A DNA stretch of 64,000 nucleotides from Mesonia hippocampi (GCF_014197445.1 NZ_JACIFO010000003.1:1-64000); one strand, 5' to 3'. Positions 16,792 to 29,661 are shown, counted from the first letter of the stretch. A program made the numbers and translations. The notes: a model not told the origin generated them from the letters alone.

Positions 16792-19700
16792 TTAGTTTAA
16801 GTTTACTTCTTGCTTGTTCTCTTCCACTTCTTTAAAGTCATCTTTAGACCCTACAATAATGTTATCGAACTCACGTAGTCCTGTACCTGCAGGTATTTTA
16901 TGTCCTACAATTACGTTTTCTTTAAGACCCTCTAACTGGTCTACTTTACCACTTACCGCTGCCTCGTTAAGTACTTTTGTTGTTTCCTGGAACGATGCCG
17001 CAGAAATAAAGGATTTTGTTTGTAACGAAGCTCTTGTAATACCTTGTAAGATTGGCGTTGCCGTTGCTGGTTGTGCCTCTCTTGCAGAAACCAATACCTT
17101 ATCTTCTCGACGTAAAAGAGAGTTTTCATCTCTTAATTGACGAGCAGTGATAATTTGTCCTGCTTTTAAGTTTACACTATCGCCTGCATCTTCTACAACC
17201 TTCTTACCGAAAATCTCATCATTTTCCTCCATAAAGTCCATTTTATGAACTAATTGGTTTTCTAGGAATATGGTATCTCCAGCATCTTGGATTCTTACTT
17301 TTTGCATCATTTGGCGTACAACTACCTCGAAGTGCTTATCGTTAATTTTCACTCCTTGTAAACGATATACTTCCTGTACTTCATTTACTAAGTATTGTTG
17401 TACAGCACTTGGTCCTTTGATGTTTAATATATCTTCTGGGGTAATTGCACCATCCGATAAAGGCATTCCTGCTCTAACATAATCGTTTTCTTGAACAAGA
17501 ATTTGATTAGAAAGTTTTACCAAATACTTTTTAATTTCTCCTAGTTTAGACTCTACGATTATCTCGCGGTTACCTCGTTTAATTTTACCAAAAGAAACCA
17601 CTCCGTCTATCTCACTTACTACAGCTGGATTAGAAGGGTTACGTGCTTCGAATAACTCGGTTACACGAGGAAGACCTCCAGTAATATCACCTGCTTTAGA
17701 AGATTTACGTGGTATTTTCACTAAAATCTTACCTATTTTAATTTTTTCAGCATCATCTACCATTAAGTGAGCACCAACTGGTAAGTTGTAAGAACGTATT
17801 ACCTGTCCTTCTTTATCTAAGATAAGAAGTGTAGGTATTTTCTTTTTATTTCTAGATTCTGAAATTACTTTTTCTTGGAAACCTGTTTGTTCATCGGTTT
17901 CTACTTGATAAGTAATTCCTTGTTCTATGTTTTCGAATTTAATAATACCTGCAAACTCAGAAATAATTACCCCGTTATAAGGATCCCACTGGCAAATTAC
18001 ATCGCCTTTTTTCACCTTATCGCCTGGTTTTATAAATAATTGAGCTCCGTAAGGGATAACATTATTTGCTAACATTATGCCTGTGTCTCCATCATGTATT
18101 TTAACTTCCGATGTTCTAGAAATTACGATTTCTGCCGTTTCTCCTTCTTGGGTTTCTCCTGCAACAGTTTTTAAATCGTCTATTTCTGCAATACCATCAA
18201 ATTTAGCTATTACTTTATTTTCTTCCGAAATGTTTCCTGCAATACCTCCTACGTGGAACGTACGTAAGGTAAGCTGAGTACCTGGTTCTCCAATAGATTG
18301 TGCTGCAACTACTCCTACTGCTTCTCCTTTTTGTACTGTTTTGTTGGTAGAGAGGCTTCGGCCGTAACATTTTACACAAATACCTTGTTTAGCTTCACAT
18401 GATAATGGCGAACGTACTTCGATACTGTCTAAGGCAGAATTGTTTATTTTTTCTACAATTTCTTCCGTAATTTCCTCTCCTGCTTTTACAAGAAGTTCTT
18501 GAGTAATTGGGTCTATAACATCGTTTAAGCTGGTTCTACCTACAACTCTTGCGCCAAGACTTTCTACTACTTCTTCATTCTTTTTAAGCGCTTTTACTTC
18601 TATACCTCTTAAAGTACCACAGTCTTCTTCGTTAATGATTACATCTTGCGAAACATCAACCAAACGACGAGTTAAGTAACCTGCATCGGCCGTTTTTAAT
18701 GCGGTATCGGCAAGTCCTTTACGCGCACCGTGTGTAGAGATAAAGTATTCTAAAATTGAAAGTCCTTCTTTAAAGTTAGAAAGAATTGGGTTTTCAATAA
18801 TTTCTCCTCCACCCGAGTTAGATTTCTTAGGTTTTGCCATCAGTCCACGCATACCAGTTAACTGACGAATCTGCTCTTTAGATCCCCTTGCTCCAGAATC
18901 AAGCATCATAAACACAGAGTTAAATCCTTGTTTATCTTCTCTAATTCGTTTCATGGCAAGTTCTGTAAGGTTAGCATTGGTTGCTGTCCAAATATCAATT
19001 ACCTGATTGTAACGCTCGTTATTGGTAATAAGTCCCATGTTGTAGTTTCCTGTAATCGAATCTACTTGGGTGTTTGCCTCTTCTATCATGGTAAACTTCT
19101 CTTCTGGGATAATAATATCTCCTAAAGAGAATGATAGACCTCCTCTAAATGCAAAGCCATATCCTAGGGATTTCATTCTATCTAAGAAATTACCTGTTTC
19201 TGGCACACTTGTTACTTTTAATATCTTACCGATAATATCACGTAAGTTCTTTTTGGTAAGTACTTCGTTAATAAAACCAGCTTTTTCTGGAACTACTTCA
19301 TTAAATAATACTCTACCAACGGTAGTTTGTATTAATTGTGTTGTTAATTCGCCTTCTTCGTTAAAGTCTTTAGTTCTAACTTTTATACTAGCATTAAGAC
19401 TAACTTTTTTCTCGTTGTAAGCGATGTTAACTTCTTCTGGCGAATAGAAAGTTAAACCTTCACCTGCTACTTTAAAGTCTGGTGTAGATTTACGCTCTTT
19501 CGTCATGTAATACAACCCAAGTACCATATCTTGAGACGGTACCGTAATTGGCGACCCGTTAGCTGGGTTAAGAATGTTGTGCGATGCCAACATTAATAAC
19601 TGCGCTTCTAAAATAGCCTCTGGCCCTAATGGTAGGTGTACTGCCATCTGGTCACCATCAAAATCGGCGTTAAATGCGGTACAGGCTAATGGGTGTAATT

Positions 19701-21093
19701 GTATTGCTTTCCCTTCTATTAATTTAGGTTGAAATGCCTGAATTCCTAGACGGTGAAGCGTAGGAGCACGGTTTAATAATACAGGATGTCCTTTAAGAAC
19801 GTTTTCTAAAATATCCCATACTATAGGCTCTTTTTTATCGATTATTTTCTTTGCAGACTTTACCGTTTTTACAATACCTCTTTCTATTAGTTTTCTGATA
19901 ATAAAAGGCTTGTATAATTCTGCTGCCATGTTTTTAGGCAAACCACACTCGTACATTTTAAGCTCTGGCCCTACAACAATTACCGAACGCGCTGAATAAT
20001 CTACACGTTTACCTAATAAGTTTTGACGGAAACGCCCTTGCTTACCTTTTAATGAATCTGAAAGTGATTTTAACGGACGGTTAGAGTCTGTTTTTACCGC
20101 TGAAGATTTTCTTGTATTATCGAATAACGAATCTACAGATTCCTGTAGCATACGCTTTTCGTTACGCAAGATAACTTCTGGTGCTTTGATTTCCATTAAA
20201 CGCTTAAGACGGTTATTACGGATAATTACACGTCTGTATAAATCATTTAAATCTGAAGTTGCAAAGCGTCCACCATCTAAAGGCACTAATGGTCTTAACT
20301 CTGGTGGAATAACCGGAACAACTTTCATAATCATCCACTCCGGTTTGTTTTCTTTATTTAAATTAGCGTCTCTAAAAGCTTCTACTACTTGTAAACGTTT
20401 TAGCGCTTCTGTTTTACGTTGTTTAGAAGTCTCGTTATTAGCTTTATGTCTAAGCTCGTATGATAATTCATCTAAATCTAAACGCTGTAAAATATCTATT
20501 AAGCATTCTGCTCCCATTTTTGCAATAAACTTATTAGGGTCAGAATCCTCTAGGTACATATTTTCTTGTGGAAGTGTATCTAAAATGTTTAAATACTCTT
20601 CCTCGGTAAGGAAATCCATTTTTTGTAATGGTTCTCCTTCTTCATTTTTAGCATTACCCGGCTGAATTACTACGTAACGTTCGTAGTAAATAATCATATC
20701 GAGTTTTTTAGAAGGTATTCCTAACAAATAACCTATTTTATTAGGTAAAGAACGGAAATACCAGATGTGTGCTACGGGTACAACTAAATTAATATGCCCC
20801 ACACGGTCTCTACGTACCTTTTTCTCGGTAACTTCTACACCACAACGGTCACAAACAATACCTTTATAGCGTATTCTTTTATACTTACCACATGCACACT
20901 CATAATCTTTTACAGGTCCGAAGATACGCTCACAGAAAAGCCCATCACGTTCAGGTTTGTGCGTACGGTAGTTAATGGTTTCTGGTTTTAAAACCTCTCC
21001 ACGAGACTCTGCCAAAATGGCCTCTGGAGAAGCTAAACCTATGGAGATTTTATTAAATCTCTTTTGTGTATTCTTATCGTTATTTCTTGCCAT
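16792..21093 (-). CDS. rpoC: DNA-directed RNA polymerase, beta' subunit
   Basis: A 1,433-residue catalytic subunit of RNA polymerase. The N-terminal zinc-binding cysteines are in [19 protein letters not shown] near residue 66. The catalytic NADFDGD motif, whose aspartates hold the active-site magnesium, is at 475-481. The bridge helix and trigger-loop regions (including [19 protein letters not shown]) and a second zinc site ([13 protein letters not shown]) follow. It lies 61 bp downstream of rpoB and is co-transcribed with it. Confidence 0.98.
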   Translation of the reverse strand: MARNNDKNTQKRFNKISIGLASPEAILAESRGEVLKPETINYRTHKPERDGLFCERIFGPVKDYECACGKYKRIRYKGIVCDRCGVEVTEKKVRRDRVGHINLVVPVAHIWYFRSLPNKIGYLLGIPSKKLDMIIYYERYVVIQPGNAKNEEGEPLQKMDFLTEEEYLNILDTLPQENMYLEDSDPNKFIAKMGAECLIDILQRLDLDELSYELRHKANNETSKQRKTEALKRLQVVEAFRDANLNKENKPEWMIMKVVPVIPPELRPLVPLDGGRFATSDLNDLYRRVIIRNNRLKRLMEIKAPEVILRNEKRMLQESVDSLFDNTRKSSAVKTDSNRPLKSLSDSLKGKQGRFRQNLLGKRVDYSARSVIVVGPELKMYECGLPKNMAAELYKPFIIRKLIERGIVKTVKSAKKIIDKKEPIVWDILENVLKGHPVLLNRAPTLHRLGIQAFQPKLIEGKAIQLHPLACTAFNADFDGDQMAVHLPLGPEAILEAQLLMLASHNILNPANGSPITVPSQDMVLGLYYMTKERKSTPDFKVAGEGLTFYSPEEVNIAYNEKKVSLNASIKVRTKDFNEEGELTTQLIQTTVGRVLFNEVVPEKAGFINEVLTKKNLRDIIGKILKVTSVPETGNFLDRMKSLGYGFAFRGGLSFSLGDIIIPEEKFTMIEEANTQVDSITGNYNMGLITNNERYNQVIDIWTATNANLTELAMKRIREDKQGFNSVFMMLDSGARGSKEQIRQLTGMRGLMAKPKKSNSGGGEIIENPILSNFKEGLSILEYFISTHGARKGLADTALKTADAGYLTRRLVDVSQDVIINEEDCGTLRGIEVKALKKNEEVVESLGARVVGRTSLNDVIDPITQELLVKAGEEITEEIVEKINNSALDSIEVRSPLSCEAKQGICVKCYGRSLSTNKTVQKGEAVGVVAAQSIGEPGTQLTLRTFHVGGIAGNISEENKVIAKFDGIAEIDDLKTVAGETQEGETAEIVISRTSEVKIHDGDTGIMLANNVIPYGAQLFIKPGDKVKKGDVICQWDPYNGVIISEFAGIIKFENIEQGITYQVETDEQTGFQEKVISESRNKKKIPTLLILDKEGQVIRSYNLPVGAHLMVDDAEKIKIGKILVKIPRKSSKAGDITGGLPRVTELFEARNPSNPAVVSEIDGVVSFGKIKRGNREIIVESKLGEIKKYLVKLSNQILVQENDYVRAGMPLSDGAITPEDILNIKGPSAVQQYLVNEVQEVYRLQGVKINDKHFEVVVRQMMQKVRIQDAGDTIFLENQLVHKMDFMEENDEIFGKKVVEDAGDSVNLKAGQIITARQLRDENSLLRREDKVLVSAREAQPATATPILQGITRASLQTKSFISAASFQETTKVLNEAAVSGKVDQLEGLKENVIVGHKIPAGTGLREFDNIIVGSKDDFKEVEENKQEVNLN

Positions 21094-21154
21094 AGTATAT
21101 GGTACTAAAAGAATTTGATGTAATTTTTACTCTTAACAATTATTTCAATTGTTA

Positions 21155-24100
21155 TTACTCTTCCAACTTAATATCTAAACCTAGACCTTTAAGTTCATGC
21201 ATAAGTACATTGAACGATTCTGGTAATCCTGGTTCTGGCATTGGTTCTCCTTTCACGATTGCTTCGTAAGTTTTTGCTCTTCCGATAACATCGTCTGATT
21301 TTACAGTAAGGATTTCTCTCAATGTGCTTGATGCTCCATAAGCTTCAAGTGCCCAAACTTCCATCTCTCCAAAACGCTGACCTCCAAATTGAGCTTTACC
21401 TCCTAATGGCTGTTGTGTAATTAGCGAGTATGGTCCTATAGAACGTGCGTGCATTTTATCATCAATCATGTGACCTAATTTCAGCATGTAGATTACTCCT
21501 ACGGTTGCTGGTTGGTCAAAACGATCTCCTGTTCCTCCATCGTATAAATAGGTATGCCCGTATCTTGGGATGCCTGCTTTATCGGTAAGCTCATTAATTT
21601 GTTCTAATGAAGCCCCATCGAAAATAGGAGTCGCGTATTTTTGCCCTAATTTTTGACCTGCCCATCCTAAAACAGTTTCGTAAATCTGCCCAATGTTCAT
21701 ACGAGATGGTACCCCAAGTGGGTTTAGTACGATATCTACTGGTGTTCCGTCTTCTAAGAATGGCATGTCTTCCTGACGTACTATTCGTGCAACAATACCT
21801 TTGTTACCGTGACGTCCTGCCATTTTATCTCCTACTTTTAGTTTACGTTTTTTAGCAACATAAATTTTAGCAAGTTTTAAAATTCCAGATGGTAACTCAT
21901 CTCCTACTGTAATGGTAAATTTCTCACGACGCAAGTTTCCTTGTAAGTCGTTTTCTTTAATTTTATAGTTATGAATTAAATCGGCTACTAAAGCATTTAC
22001 ATGATCGTCTGTAGTCCAAACTCCATGTGTTAAATGCGTATAGTCATCTACAGAGTTTAACATTTTAAGGGTGTATTTTTTACCTTTTGGTAAAACTACT
22101 TCTCCTAAATCGTTTTTAACTCCTTGTGCTGTTTTACCTGCTACGATGGCAAAAAGCTTTTCGATTAATTCATTTCTTAAAACTTCAAACTTCGCTAAAT
22201 ATTTATCTTCTAGCTTAGCTATTTGTTCTTTATCTTGTGCACGTTTACGCTTATCTTTTACGGCACGTGCAAATAACTTTTTGTTGATAACTACACCGTT
22301 TAATGATGGTGAAGCTTTTAACGATGCATCTTTTACATCTCCCGCTTTATCACCAAATATGGCACGTAGTAACTTTTCTTCTGGGGTTGGATCGCTTTCT
22401 CCTTTTGGAGTAATTTTTCCAATTAGAATGTCGCCAGGTTTAACTTCTGCTCCAATTCTAATCATACCATTTTCATCAAGGTCTTTTGTAGCTTCTTCAG
22501 ATACGTTAGGGATATCGTTAGTTAATTCTTCGTTTCCTAATTTAGTATCACGAACTTCTAATGAATATTCATCGATATGAATTGAAGTAAAGATATCCTC
22601 TCTTACTACTTTTTCTGAAATTACAATTGCATCCTCAAAGTTATATCCTTTCCAAGGCATAAAGGCTACTTTCATATTACGTCCTAAAGCCAGCTCTCCA
22701 TTTTCGGTAGCATAACCTTGACACAATACTTGTCCTTTCTCTACACGGTCTCCAACTTTAACTATAGGTTTTAGGGTTACCGATGTACCTTGGTTAGTTT
22801 TTCTAAATTTAATAAGATCGTAGGTTTTAGAATCAGAATCGAAGCTTACCATACGTTCTTCTTCTGTGCGATCGTATTTTATGGTTATTTGTCTTGCATC
22901 TACATACTCTACTACTCCTGCTCCTTCTGCATTCATAAGTACTCTAGAGTCTGAAGCTACTTGACGTTCAAGCCCTGTTCCTACAATAGGTGCATCTACA
23001 CGTAATAAAGGTACTGCTTGGCGCATCATGTTAGATCCCATCAATGCACGGTTTGCATCATCATGCTCTAAGAACGGAATAAGTGATGCTGATATAGACG
23101 AAATTTGGTTTGGTGCTACATCGGTATAATTTACTTCGCTTGGTGTAATTACAGGGAAATCTCCTTCCATACGTGCAATAAGTTGGTCTGTTGAAATAGT
23201 ACCATCTTCATGCATTGGTATATTGGCTTGTGCAATTAATTTATCTTCTTCTTCTTCTGCAGATAAATAAGTAGGTGCATCGCTTAAGTTAACTTTTCCG
23301 TCTTCTACTTTACGGTAAGGTGTTTCAATAAAGCCCATTCCGTTAACTTTCGCATACACAGAAAGTGAAGAAATAAGCCCAATGTTAGGTCCTTCTGGGG
23401 TTTCGATAGGACAAAGTCTTCCGTAGTGTGTAAAGTGAACGTCACGAACTTCGAAACCTGCACGTTCTCTAGATAAACCTCCTGGCCCTAACGCAGATAA
23501 TCTACGTTTATGAGTAATCTCTGCTAATGGATTGGTTTGATCCATAAACTGAGATAACTGGTTGGTACCAAAAAATGAGTTAATTACAGAAGATAATGTT
23601 TTTGCATTAATCAAATCTATTGGCGTAAACACTTCGTTATCACGAACGTTCATACGCTCACGAATGGTACGAGCCATACGTGCTAAACCAACACCAAACT
23701 GCTGAGATAATTGTTCTCCCACGGTTCTTACACGACGGTTAGAAAGGTGATCGATATCATCTATCTCTGCTTTAGAGTTAATTAACTCTATTAAATATTT
23801 TACAATGGTAATAATATCTTCATTGGTAAGTACTTGCTTATCCATTTCGATATTAAGACCTAATTTTTTATTCATTCGGTAACGACCAACTTCTCCTAGG
23901 TTGTAACGTTGGTCTGAGAAGAACAATTTATCGATAATACCACGAGCAGTTTCTTCATCTGGCGGCTCGGCATTACGCAATTGTCTATAAATATGTTCTA
24001 CAGCCTCTTTTTCTGAGTTTGTAGGGTCTTTTTGTAATGTATTATGAATAATTGCATAATCTCCTGTAGAATTATCTTCTTTATGAAGTAGGATAGTTTT

Positions 24101-24967
24101 AGATCCTGTTTCTAAGATTTCTTCGATATGCTCTTTTTCTAATACGGTATCACGATCTAGGACGATTTCGTTACGCTCGATAGAAACAACTTCTCCTGTA
24201 TCTTCATCTACAAAATCTTCATACCATGTATTTAAAACACGGGCTGCTAATTTACGTCCTAAAACTTTTTTTAATCCAGATTTAGAAACTTTTACTTCTT
24301 CTGCAAGGTCAAAAATTTCTAAAATATCTTTATCTCTTTCAAAGCCAATAGCTCTAAAGAGTGTAGTAACTGGTAATTTCTTTTTACGATCGATATAAGC
24401 GTACATCACGCTATTAATATCGGTTGCGAATTCTATCCAAGAGCCTTTAAAAGGAATTACTCTTGCAGAATATAATTTAGTTCCGTTTGCATGGAAAGAT
24501 TGCCCAAAGAATACGCCAGGTGAACGGTGTAATTGAGAAACAACAACGCGTTCTGCCCCATTAATAACAAATGTACCACTTGGCGTCATGTAAGGAATGG
24601 TTCCTAAGTATACATCCTGTACGATGGTTTCAAAATCTTCGTGTTCAGGGTCGGTACAATATAATTTTAATCTTGCTTTAAGAGGAACGCTATACGTTAA
24701 CCCACGCTCGATACATTCTTGAATAGAATAGCGAGGAGGATCTACGAAATAGTCTAAAAACTCTAATACAAATTGGTTACGGGTGTCGGTAATTGGGAAA
24801 TTCTCCATGAAGGTATTGTATAAGCCTTCATTTCCCCTTTCTTCTGATTTGGTTTCTAATTGGAAAAAATCTTGAAAAGATTTTATCTGAATATCCAAGA
24901 AATCTGGATAATCAGGTCTATTTTTTACAGAAGAAAAATTCAATCGTTCAGTTTGCGTTTCTAACAT
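21155..24967 (-). CDS. rpoB: DNA-directed RNA polymerase, beta subunit
   Basis: A 1,270-residue core RNA polymerase subunit. The rifampicin region is recognisable ([31 protein letters not shown]), with wild-type residues at the usual resistance positions. Conserved blocks near the C-terminus include [13 protein letters not shown] and [24 protein letters not shown]. It is preceded by a hairpin between rplL and rpoB (25083-25110). Confidence 0.98.
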   Translation of the reverse strand: MLETQTERLNFSSVKNRPDYPDFLDIQIKSFQDFFQLETKSEERGNEGLYNTFMENFPITDTRNQFVLEFLDYFVDPPRYSIQECIERGLTYSVPLKARLKLYCTDPEHEDFETIVQDVYLGTIPYMTPSGTFVINGAERVVVSQLHRSPGVFFGQSFHANGTKLYSARVIPFKGSWIEFATDINSVMYAYIDRKKKLPVTTLFRAIGFERDKDILEIFDLAEEVKVSKSGLKKVLGRKLAARVLNTWYEDFVDEDTGEVVSIERNEIVLDRDTVLEKEHIEEILETGSKTILLHKEDNSTGDYAIIHNTLQKDPTNSEKEAVEHIYRQLRNAEPPDEETARGIIDKLFFSDQRYNLGEVGRYRMNKKLGLNIEMDKQVLTNEDIITIVKYLIELINSKAEIDDIDHLSNRRVRTVGEQLSQQFGVGLARMARTIRERMNVRDNEVFTPIDLINAKTLSSVINSFFGTNQLSQFMDQTNPLAEITHKRRLSALGPGGLSRERAGFEVRDVHFTHYGRLCPIETPEGPNIGLISSLSVYAKVNGMGFIETPYRKVEDGKVNLSDAPTYLSAEEEEDKLIAQANIPMHEDGTISTDQLIARMEGDFPVITPSEVNYTDVAPNQISSISASLIPFLEHDDANRALMGSNMMRQAVPLLRVDAPIVGTGLERQVASDSRVLMNAEGAGVVEYVDARQITIKYDRTEEERMVSFDSDSKTYDLIKFRKTNQGTSVTLKPIVKVGDRVEKGQVLCQGYATENGELALGRNMKVAFMPWKGYNFEDAIVISEKVVREDIFTSIHIDEYSLEVRDTKLGNEELTNDIPNVSEEATKDLDENGMIRIGAEVKPGDILIGKITPKGESDPTPEEKLLRAIFGDKAGDVKDASLKASPSLNGVVINKKLFARAVKDKRKRAQDKEQIAKLEDKYLAKFEVLRNELIEKLFAIVAGKTAQGVKNDLGEVVLPKGKKYTLKMLNSVDDYTHLTHGVWTTDDHVNALVADLIHNYKIKENDLQGNLRREKFTITVGDELPSGILKLAKIYVAKKRKLKVGDKMAGRHGNKGIVARIVRQEDMPFLEDGTPVDIVLNPLGVPSRMNIGQIYETVLGWAGQKLGQKYATPIFDGASLEQINELTDKAGIPRYGHTYLYDGGTGDRFDQPATVGVIYMLKLGHMIDDKMHARSIGPYSLITQQPLGGKAQFGGQRFGEMEVWALEAYGASSTLREILTVKSDDVIGRAKTYEAIVKGEPMPEPGLPESFNVLMHELKGLGLDIKLEE

Positions 24968-25082
24968 CTATAGGACGGAATTTAAGGTTTTCAGCATGAG
25001 CCATTTCAGACTGAAAGTATATAAAATATATAGTAAAAATAGTGTTTTATAAACACTTACGTATAAATACGCAAAATGGTCT

Positions 25083-25110
25083 AGACCTCTAGGAGCACAT
25101 CCCGAGGCCT
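25083..25110 (-). promoter_or_regulatory. Hairpin in the rplL-rpoB intergenic region
   Basis: On the minus strand AGGCCTC (25104-25110) pairs with GAGGTCT (25083-25089), and an inner GGG/CCT extends it. There is no long U-tract directly after it. The position between rplL and rpoB is where attenuation or RNA processing is known to set the L7/L12-to-polymerase ratio in other bacteria; the role here is inferred. Confidence 0.5.
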
Positions 25111-25137
25111 AAACCTTATGTAATTTAGAGTGTTTGC

Positions 25138-25515
25138 TTATTTAAGCTCAACCTCTGCTCCAGCTTCTTCTAACTGAGATTTAAGTGCTTCTGCTTCGTC
25201 TTTAGCGATACCTTCTTTAACTGGCTTAGGAGCTCCGTCTACCAATTCTTTAGCATCTTTAAGACCAAGACCAGTTAATTCTTTAACTAGTTTTACAACT
25301 GCTAATTTAGATCCTCCTGCAGCTTTAAGAATTACGTCGAATTCTGTTTGCTCATCAGCAGCATCTGCACCACCAGCAGCAGCACCTCCAGCAACTGCAA
25401 CTGCAGCAGCAGCAGGCTCGATACCATACTCTTCTTTTAAAATATCTGCTAACTCATTTACTTCTTTTACAGTAAGGTTAACTAATTGTTCTGCGAAATC
25501 TTTTAAATCTGCCAT
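25138..25515 (-). CDS. rplL: 50S ribosomal protein L7/L12
   Basis: A 125-residue stalk protein that recruits translational GTPases. It has an N-terminal dimerisation domain (to about 35), an Ala/Gly-rich hinge (about 36-55) and a C-terminal domain with the conserved [23 protein letters not shown] segment. It is 56 bp downstream of rplJ. Confidence 0.97.
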   Translation of the reverse strand: MADLKDFAEQLVNLTVKEVNELADILKEEYGIEPAAAAVAVAGGAAAGGADAADEQTEFDVILKAAGGSKLAVVKLVKELTGLGLKDAKELVDGAPKPVKEGIAKDEAEALKSQLEEAGAEVELK

Positions 25516-25571
25516 TTTCTATCGTTTTAAAATGTGTTTGTTAAATATAAAATTAAAAAGTGCGTACGAAA

Positions 25572-26090
25572 TTATTCTTTTTCAGAAAGGGTTTTAAGAA
25601 TACCTGATAATTTACTTCCTCCAGACTTAAGTGCCGAAACAACGTTTTTAGCTGGTGATTGTAATAACCCGATGATATCTCCAATAACTTCTTCTTTAGA
25701 TTTGATATTGGCAAGGGTTTCTAAGTACTCATCTCCTACATAAACAGCTTCGTCTATAAAAGCTCCTTTTAAAATAGGCTTCTCATTTTTCTTTCTAAAT
25801 TCTTTAATTACTTTTGCTGGTGCATTACCAACTTCAGCAATCATAATAGAGGTATTTCCTTTTAAGGTTGATGGAAGGTCTCCATAATCAATACCACTTT
25901 GCTCCATGGCTTTCGCCAATAATGTGTTTTTTACTACCGAAAGCTTTACATTTGCTTTGAAACAAGCTCTACGTAAGTTAGACGTTGCTCCTGCATCTAA
26001 GCCCGAAATATCTGCCAAATAGATTGTTGATGTATCAGCTAACTGGGCAGTTAAATCTTTTATTACTTGTGATTTTTCTTCTCTTGTCAT
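25572..26090 (-). CDS. rplJ: 50S ribosomal protein L10
   Basis: A 172-residue protein forming the base of the L7/L12 stalk. It is recognised by its N-terminal MTREEKSQVIKDLTAQLADT, the LRRACFKANVKLSVVKNTL block and a C-terminal helix that docks L7/L12 dimers. It lies 9 bp after rplA in the conserved rplKAJL order. Confidence 0.96.
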   Translation of the reverse strand: MTREEKSQVIKDLTAQLADTSTIYLADISGLDAGATSNLRRACFKANVKLSVVKNTLLAKAMEQSGIDYGDLPSTLKGNTSIMIAEVGNAPAKVIKEFRKKNEKPILKGAFIDEAVYVGDEYLETLANIKSKEEVIGDIIGLLQSPAKNVVSALKSGGSKLSGILKTLSEKE

Positions 26091-26099
26091 AATAATCTA

Positions 26100-26798
26100 T
26101 TATTGCTCAGTAAACCTTTTTGAATCTATTTCTATACCTGGACTCATTGTGCTAGACATGTATATACTTTTTATATATACACCTTTTGCTGCTTGAGGTT
26201 TTAACTTTACTAAAGTAGTTAATAATTCTCTTGCGTTTCCTGCTATTTTTTCAGCATCGAAAGATGCTTTTCCTATACTTGCATGTACGATACCTGTTTT
26301 ATCAACTTTAAAGTCAATTTTACCAGCTTTAACATCGCTAACTGCTTTAGCAATATCCATAGTTACAGTACCTGTTTTCGGGTTAGGCATTAATCCTCTT
26401 GGCCCTAAAACTCTACCTAGAGGTCCTAATTTCCCCATAACGCTAGGCATAGTGATAATTACATCAACATCTGTCCAACCTCCTTTAATTTTATCAAGGT
26501 ACTCGTCTAAACCAACGTAATCAGCTCCAGCATCCTTAGCTTCTTGCTCCTTGTCTGGAGTAACTAAAGCTAAAACTTTTACATCTTTACCTGTTCCGTG
26601 AGGAAGTGTTACTACTCCACGAACCATTTGGTTTGCTTTTCTAGGATCTACATTAAGACGCACAGCTAAATCTACAGAAGCATCAAAGTTTACGGTCGAA
26701 ACTTCTTTAATAAGTGCCGAGGCTTCTGCAACAGTATATTGTTTTGAAGCATCAACTTTAGATTGTGCTTCTTTTTGTTTCTTTGTTAATTTTGCCAT
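26100..26798 (-). CDS. rplA: 50S ribosomal protein L1
   Basis: A 232-residue protein of the mobile L1 stalk of the 50S subunit. The L1 signature ([25 protein letters not shown] region) is near residues 120-145. It is 18 bp downstream of rplK. In many bacteria L1 represses the rplKA mRNA; no target site is proved here. Confidence 0.97.
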   Translation of the reverse strand: MAKLTKKQKEAQSKVDASKQYTVAEASALIKEVSTVNFDASVDLAVRLNVDPRKANQMVRGVVTLPHGTGKDVKVLALVTPDKEQEAKDAGADYVGLDEYLDKIKGGWTDVDVIITMPSVMGKLGPLGRVLGPRGLMPNPKTGTVTMDIAKAVSDVKAGKIDFKVDKTGIVHASIGKASFDAEKIAGNARELLTTLVKLKPQAAKGVYIKSIYMSSTMSPGIEIDSKRFTEQ

Positions 26799-26816
26799 TG
26801 TTACTTATTTTAAAGA

Positions 26817-27254
26817 TTAAAATGGTGCATCACCTTTTACAGATATTCCCATAGAACGGGCTGTACCTGCAACCATTTTCATTGCCGACTCTACTGTAAA
26901 TGCATTTAAGTCTTGCATTTTATCTTCCGCAATAGCTTTAACTTGATCCCAAGAAACACTTGCTACTTTTTTACGGTTAGGCTCTCCTGAACCTTTTTTT
27001 GTTTTTGCTGCTTCCATAAGCTGCACTGCCGCTGGTGGTGTTTTCACAACAAAGTCAAAAGACTTGTCTGAATAAACTGTTATCACAACCGGCAATACTT
27101 TTCCTGCCTTATCTTGAGTTCTACCATTGAATTGCTTACAGAATTCCATGATATTAACTCCGGCAGCACCTAAAGCAGGTCCAACTGGAGGTGACGGGTT
27201 AGCGGCACCACCTTTAACTTGTAGTTTTACAACCTTACTTACTTCTTTTGCCAT
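26817..27254 (-). CDS. rplK: 50S ribosomal protein L11
   Basis: A 145-residue protein of the GTPase-associated centre. The N-terminal proline-rich segment ([13 protein letters not shown], about 16-28) and the C-terminal rRNA-binding domain ([23 protein letters not shown]) are complete. The 79-bp leader contains the inverted repeat GAATTATT (27276-27283) / AATAATTC (27306-27313), a possible regulatory stem. Confidence 0.97.
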   Translation of the reverse strand: MAKEVSKVVKLQVKGGAANPSPPVGPALGAAGVNIMEFCKQFNGRTQDKAGKVLPVVITVYSDKSFDFVVKTPPAAVQLMEAAKTKKGSGEPNRKKVASVSWDQVKAIAEDKMQDLNAFTVESAMKMVAGTARSMGISVKGDAPF

Positions 27255-27333
27255 TTTGTTATTTTTTTAATGCTTGAATTATTCTATAATTTTGGAAGCC
27301 TATAAAATAATTCTATATTTAAGTTGTAACAAT

Positions 27334-27885
27334 TTAAATTTTCTCTACTTGCATATAGCTTAATTCTAATGGTGTTTTTCTTCCAAATATTTTCACCATT
27401 ACTTCTAGTTTACGCTTTTCTTCATTTACATTTTCTACCGTACCATTAAAGCCATTAAATGGCCCATCTATCACTTTTATCGTTTCTCCTACCGTATAAG
27501 GTATAGCTACATTATCTTCTTTTACAGATAATTCATCTACTTTACCTAACATTCTATTCACCTCAGATTTCCTTAAAGGAACAGGATCTCCTCCTTTGGT
27601 TTCCCCTAAAAACCCAATAACACCGTTAATAGATTTTATTACGTGCGGCACTTCTCCTTCTAAATTTGCTTGAATCATTACATAACCTGGAAAATAAACT
27701 CTTTCTTTACTTATTTTTTTCCCGTTACGCACCTGAACAACTTTTTCTGTCGGCACAAGTATCTCCCCTACATAATCCTCAAGACCTTCATGAGCAATCT
27801 CCTTCTCAATATAGTCTTTCACCTTATTTTCTTGCCCACTAACTGCTCTTACTACATACCATTTTCTCAACTTATCTTCAGCCAT
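27334..27885 (-). CDS. nusG: Transcription termination/antitermination protein NusG
   Basis: A 183-residue RNA-polymerase-binding factor. The NGN domain starts KWYVVRAVSGQENKVKDYIE, and the C-terminal KOW motif is GETIKVIDGPFNGFNGTVENV (about 130-150). It lies between secE (20 bp upstream) and rplK, the standard order. Confidence 0.97.
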   Translation of the reverse strand: MAEDKLRKWYVVRAVSGQENKVKDYIEKEIAHEGLEDYVGEILVPTEKVVQVRNGKKISKERVYFPGYVMIQANLEGEVPHVIKSINGVIGFLGETKGGDPVPLRKSEVNRMLGKVDELSVKEDNVAIPYTVGETIKVIDGPFNGFNGTVENVNEEKRKLEVMVKIFGRKTPLELSYMQVEKI

Positions 27886-27905
27886 ATTTCTTTTCTTTTA
27901 TTAAA

Positions 27906-28103
27906 TTAAGATTTAACCCAGTTAAAATACAATTCAATAATATGAGAAAACAATGAATCTACCCCCCATATCAACAAAGAAAATAAAACTGAAAAAACAA
28001 GCACAATAATAGTTAATTTTTGTGCTTCAGTATAAGTAGGCCAGGTAACGTGATTTTTTAATTCGTTAAAAGACTCTGATATATAAGTTGAAAATCCTGC
28101 CAT
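27906..28103 (-). CDS. secE: Preprotein translocase subunit SecE
   Basis: A 65-residue single-span membrane protein, the essential small subunit of the SecYEG channel. It has the amphipathic N-terminal segment with the conserved ELKNHVTWPTYTEAQKLT and one membrane helix (about 28-50). It is the minimal form typical of most bacteria outside the gammaproteobacteria. Confidence 0.95.
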   Translation of the reverse strand: MAGFSTYISESFNELKNHVTWPTYTEAQKLTIIVLVFSVLFSLLIWGVDSLFSHIIELYFNWVKS

Positions 28104-28153
28104 CTGTAGTATTTTTTTTAAAGCTCAAAAGAAAGAGCTTCATTCCTTAAAAG

Positions 28154-28226
28154 CACGGGTTGAGAGGCTCGAACTCCCGACACCTGGTTTTGGAGACCAG
28201 TGCTCTACCAACTGAGCTAAACCCGT
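28154..28226 (-). tRNA. tRNA-Trp (CCA)
   Basis: A 73-nt cloverleaf on the minus strand. The acceptor stem ACGGGTT/AACCCGT, the D-arm AGCTCAGTTGGTAGAGC, the anticodon arm with loop CTCCAAA (anticodon CCA) and the T-arm with TTCGAGC are all present, with discriminator G at 28154. CCA is not encoded. It lies between tuf and secE. Confidence 0.95.
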
Positions 28227-28232
28227 ATTTAT

Positions 28233-28269
28233 AAAAGTCAAGGCATTCCCAAGGAACACCTTTGACTTT
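28233..28269 (-). terminator. Hairpin between tuf and tRNA-Trp
   Basis: The repeat AAAAGTCAAGG / CCTTTGACTTT with an inner GTTCC/GGGAA stem ends in a TTTTATAAAT stretch on the minus strand. It could be a partial terminator after tuf or a processing stem ahead of the tRNA. Confidence 0.5.
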
Positions 28270-28287
28270 ATTTTATTTTCCAGATAA

Positions 28288-29475
28288 TTAATCTAAAATT
28301 TCAGTTACCTGACCAGCCCCTACTGTTCTACCTCCTTCACGGATAGCAAAACGAAGACCAATATTCATTGCAATTGCCTGAATAAGCTCTACAGTAATTG
28401 TAAGGTTATCTCCCGGCATCACCATCTCAACTCCTTCTGGTAAAGAAATATTACCTGTTACGTCTGTTGTACGTACATAAAATTGAGGACGGTAGTTATT
28501 ATGGAATGGAGTGTGACGTCCACCTTCTTCTTTCTTAAGGATATAAACCTCTGCTTTAAATTTAGCGTGAGGAGTTACAGATCCTGGCTTTACGATAACC
28601 ATACCTCTAGAAATCTGAGTTTTCTCGATTCCTCTTAATAAGATACCTACGTTATCTCCAGCTTCCCCTCTATCTAATATTTTACGGAACATCTCAACTC
28701 CTGTAATAGTAGAAGTTAATTTTTCAGCTCCCATACCGATAATCTCTACAGGATCTCCAGTGTTAGCTACACCTGTTTCAATACGTCCAGTTGCAACAGT
28801 ACCACGACCGGTAATAGAGAATACATCTTCGATTGGCATTAAGAAATCCTTATCCACATCACGCTGAGGTAATTCAATCCAGTTATCAACTTCCTCCATT
28901 AACTTCATTACAGTTTCAGCCCATTTTGGCTCACCGTTTAAAGCTCCTAACGCAGATCCAGAAACAACAGGCCCATTATCTCCATCATACTCATAGAAAG
29001 ATAATAAATCTCTAACTTCCATCTCAACAAGCTCTAAAAGCTCCTCATCATCCACTAAATCTACTTTATTTAAGAAAACAACAATACGAGGAATACCTAC
29101 CTGACGACCTAATAAGATATGCTCACGTGTTTGTGGCATAGGACCATCTGTAGCAGCAACTACAAGAATAGCACCATCCATCTGAGCAGCACCCGTTACC
29201 ATGTTCTTTACATAATCGGCGTGACCAGGACAATCAACGTGCGCATAGTGACGATTAGCAGTTTGATATTCTACGTGAGATGAGTTAATAGTAATCCCTC
29301 TCTCTTTCTCCTCAGGAGCGTTATCAATTTGGTCAAAAGCACTAGCTTCTGAATATCCAGCATCAGCCATTACTCTAGTGATAGCTGCTGTCAAAGTTGT
29401 TTTTCCGTGATCTACGTGTCCAATTGTACCTATATTCAAGTGCGGTTTGGAACGATCGTAAGTTTCCTTTGCCAT
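28288..29475 (-). CDS. tuf: Elongation factor Tu
   Basis: A 395-residue GTPase that delivers aminoacyl-tRNA to the ribosome. The P-loop [10 protein letters not shown] (19-28), [16 protein letters not shown] and the SAL-type guanine loop (SGSALGAL) are intact. It lies downstream of four tRNA genes and upstream of tRNA-Trp-secE-nusG, the same order as the thrU-tyrU-glyT-thrT-tufB block of E. coli. Confidence 0.98.
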   Translation of the reverse strand: MAKETYDRSKPHLNIGTIGHVDHGKTTLTAAITRVMADAGYSEASAFDQIDNAPEEKERGITINSSHVEYQTANRHYAHVDCPGHADYVKNMVTGAAQMDGAILVVAATDGPMPQTREHILLGRQVGIPRIVVFLNKVDLVDDEELLELVEMEVRDLLSFYEYDGDNGPVVSGSALGALNGEPKWAETVMKLMEEVDNWIELPQRDVDKDFLMPIEDVFSITGRGTVATGRIETGVANTGDPVEIIGMGAEKLTSTITGVEMFRKILDRGEAGDNVGILLRGIEKTQISRGMVIVKPGSVTPHAKFKAEVYILKKEEGGRHTPFHNNYRPQFYVRTTDVTGNISLPEGVEMVMPGDNLTITVELIQAIAMNIGLRFAIREGGRTVGAGQVTEILD

Positions 29476-29566
29476 AATTAATACTTATTTAATCTTAGTT
29501 ATATATTAGTGTTCAAAATTCAATTAAACAACAAAATAGCTACAACAAACGCTGTACCTAACACAG

Positions 29567-29638
29567 AGCCAACGACGAGAATTGAACTCGTGACCTCTTC
29601 CTTACCAAGGAAGCGCTCTACCCCTGAGCTACGTCGGC
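29567..29638 (-). tRNA. tRNA-Thr (GGT)
   Basis: A 72-nt cloverleaf with acceptor GCCGACG/CGTTGGC (one G-T pair), anticodon loop TTGGTAA (anticodon GGT) and T-loop TTCAATT. It is the last of the four tRNA genes before tuf. Confidence 0.95.
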
Positions 29639-29661
29639 TTAAAACTTCCGTTTTATGTGAG

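Noticed and set aside
16814-24000. Several rightward frames of 65-169 codons opposite rpoC and rpoB
   Set aside because: They are antisense shadows of strongly conserved genes, with no promoter or own homology that I can see.
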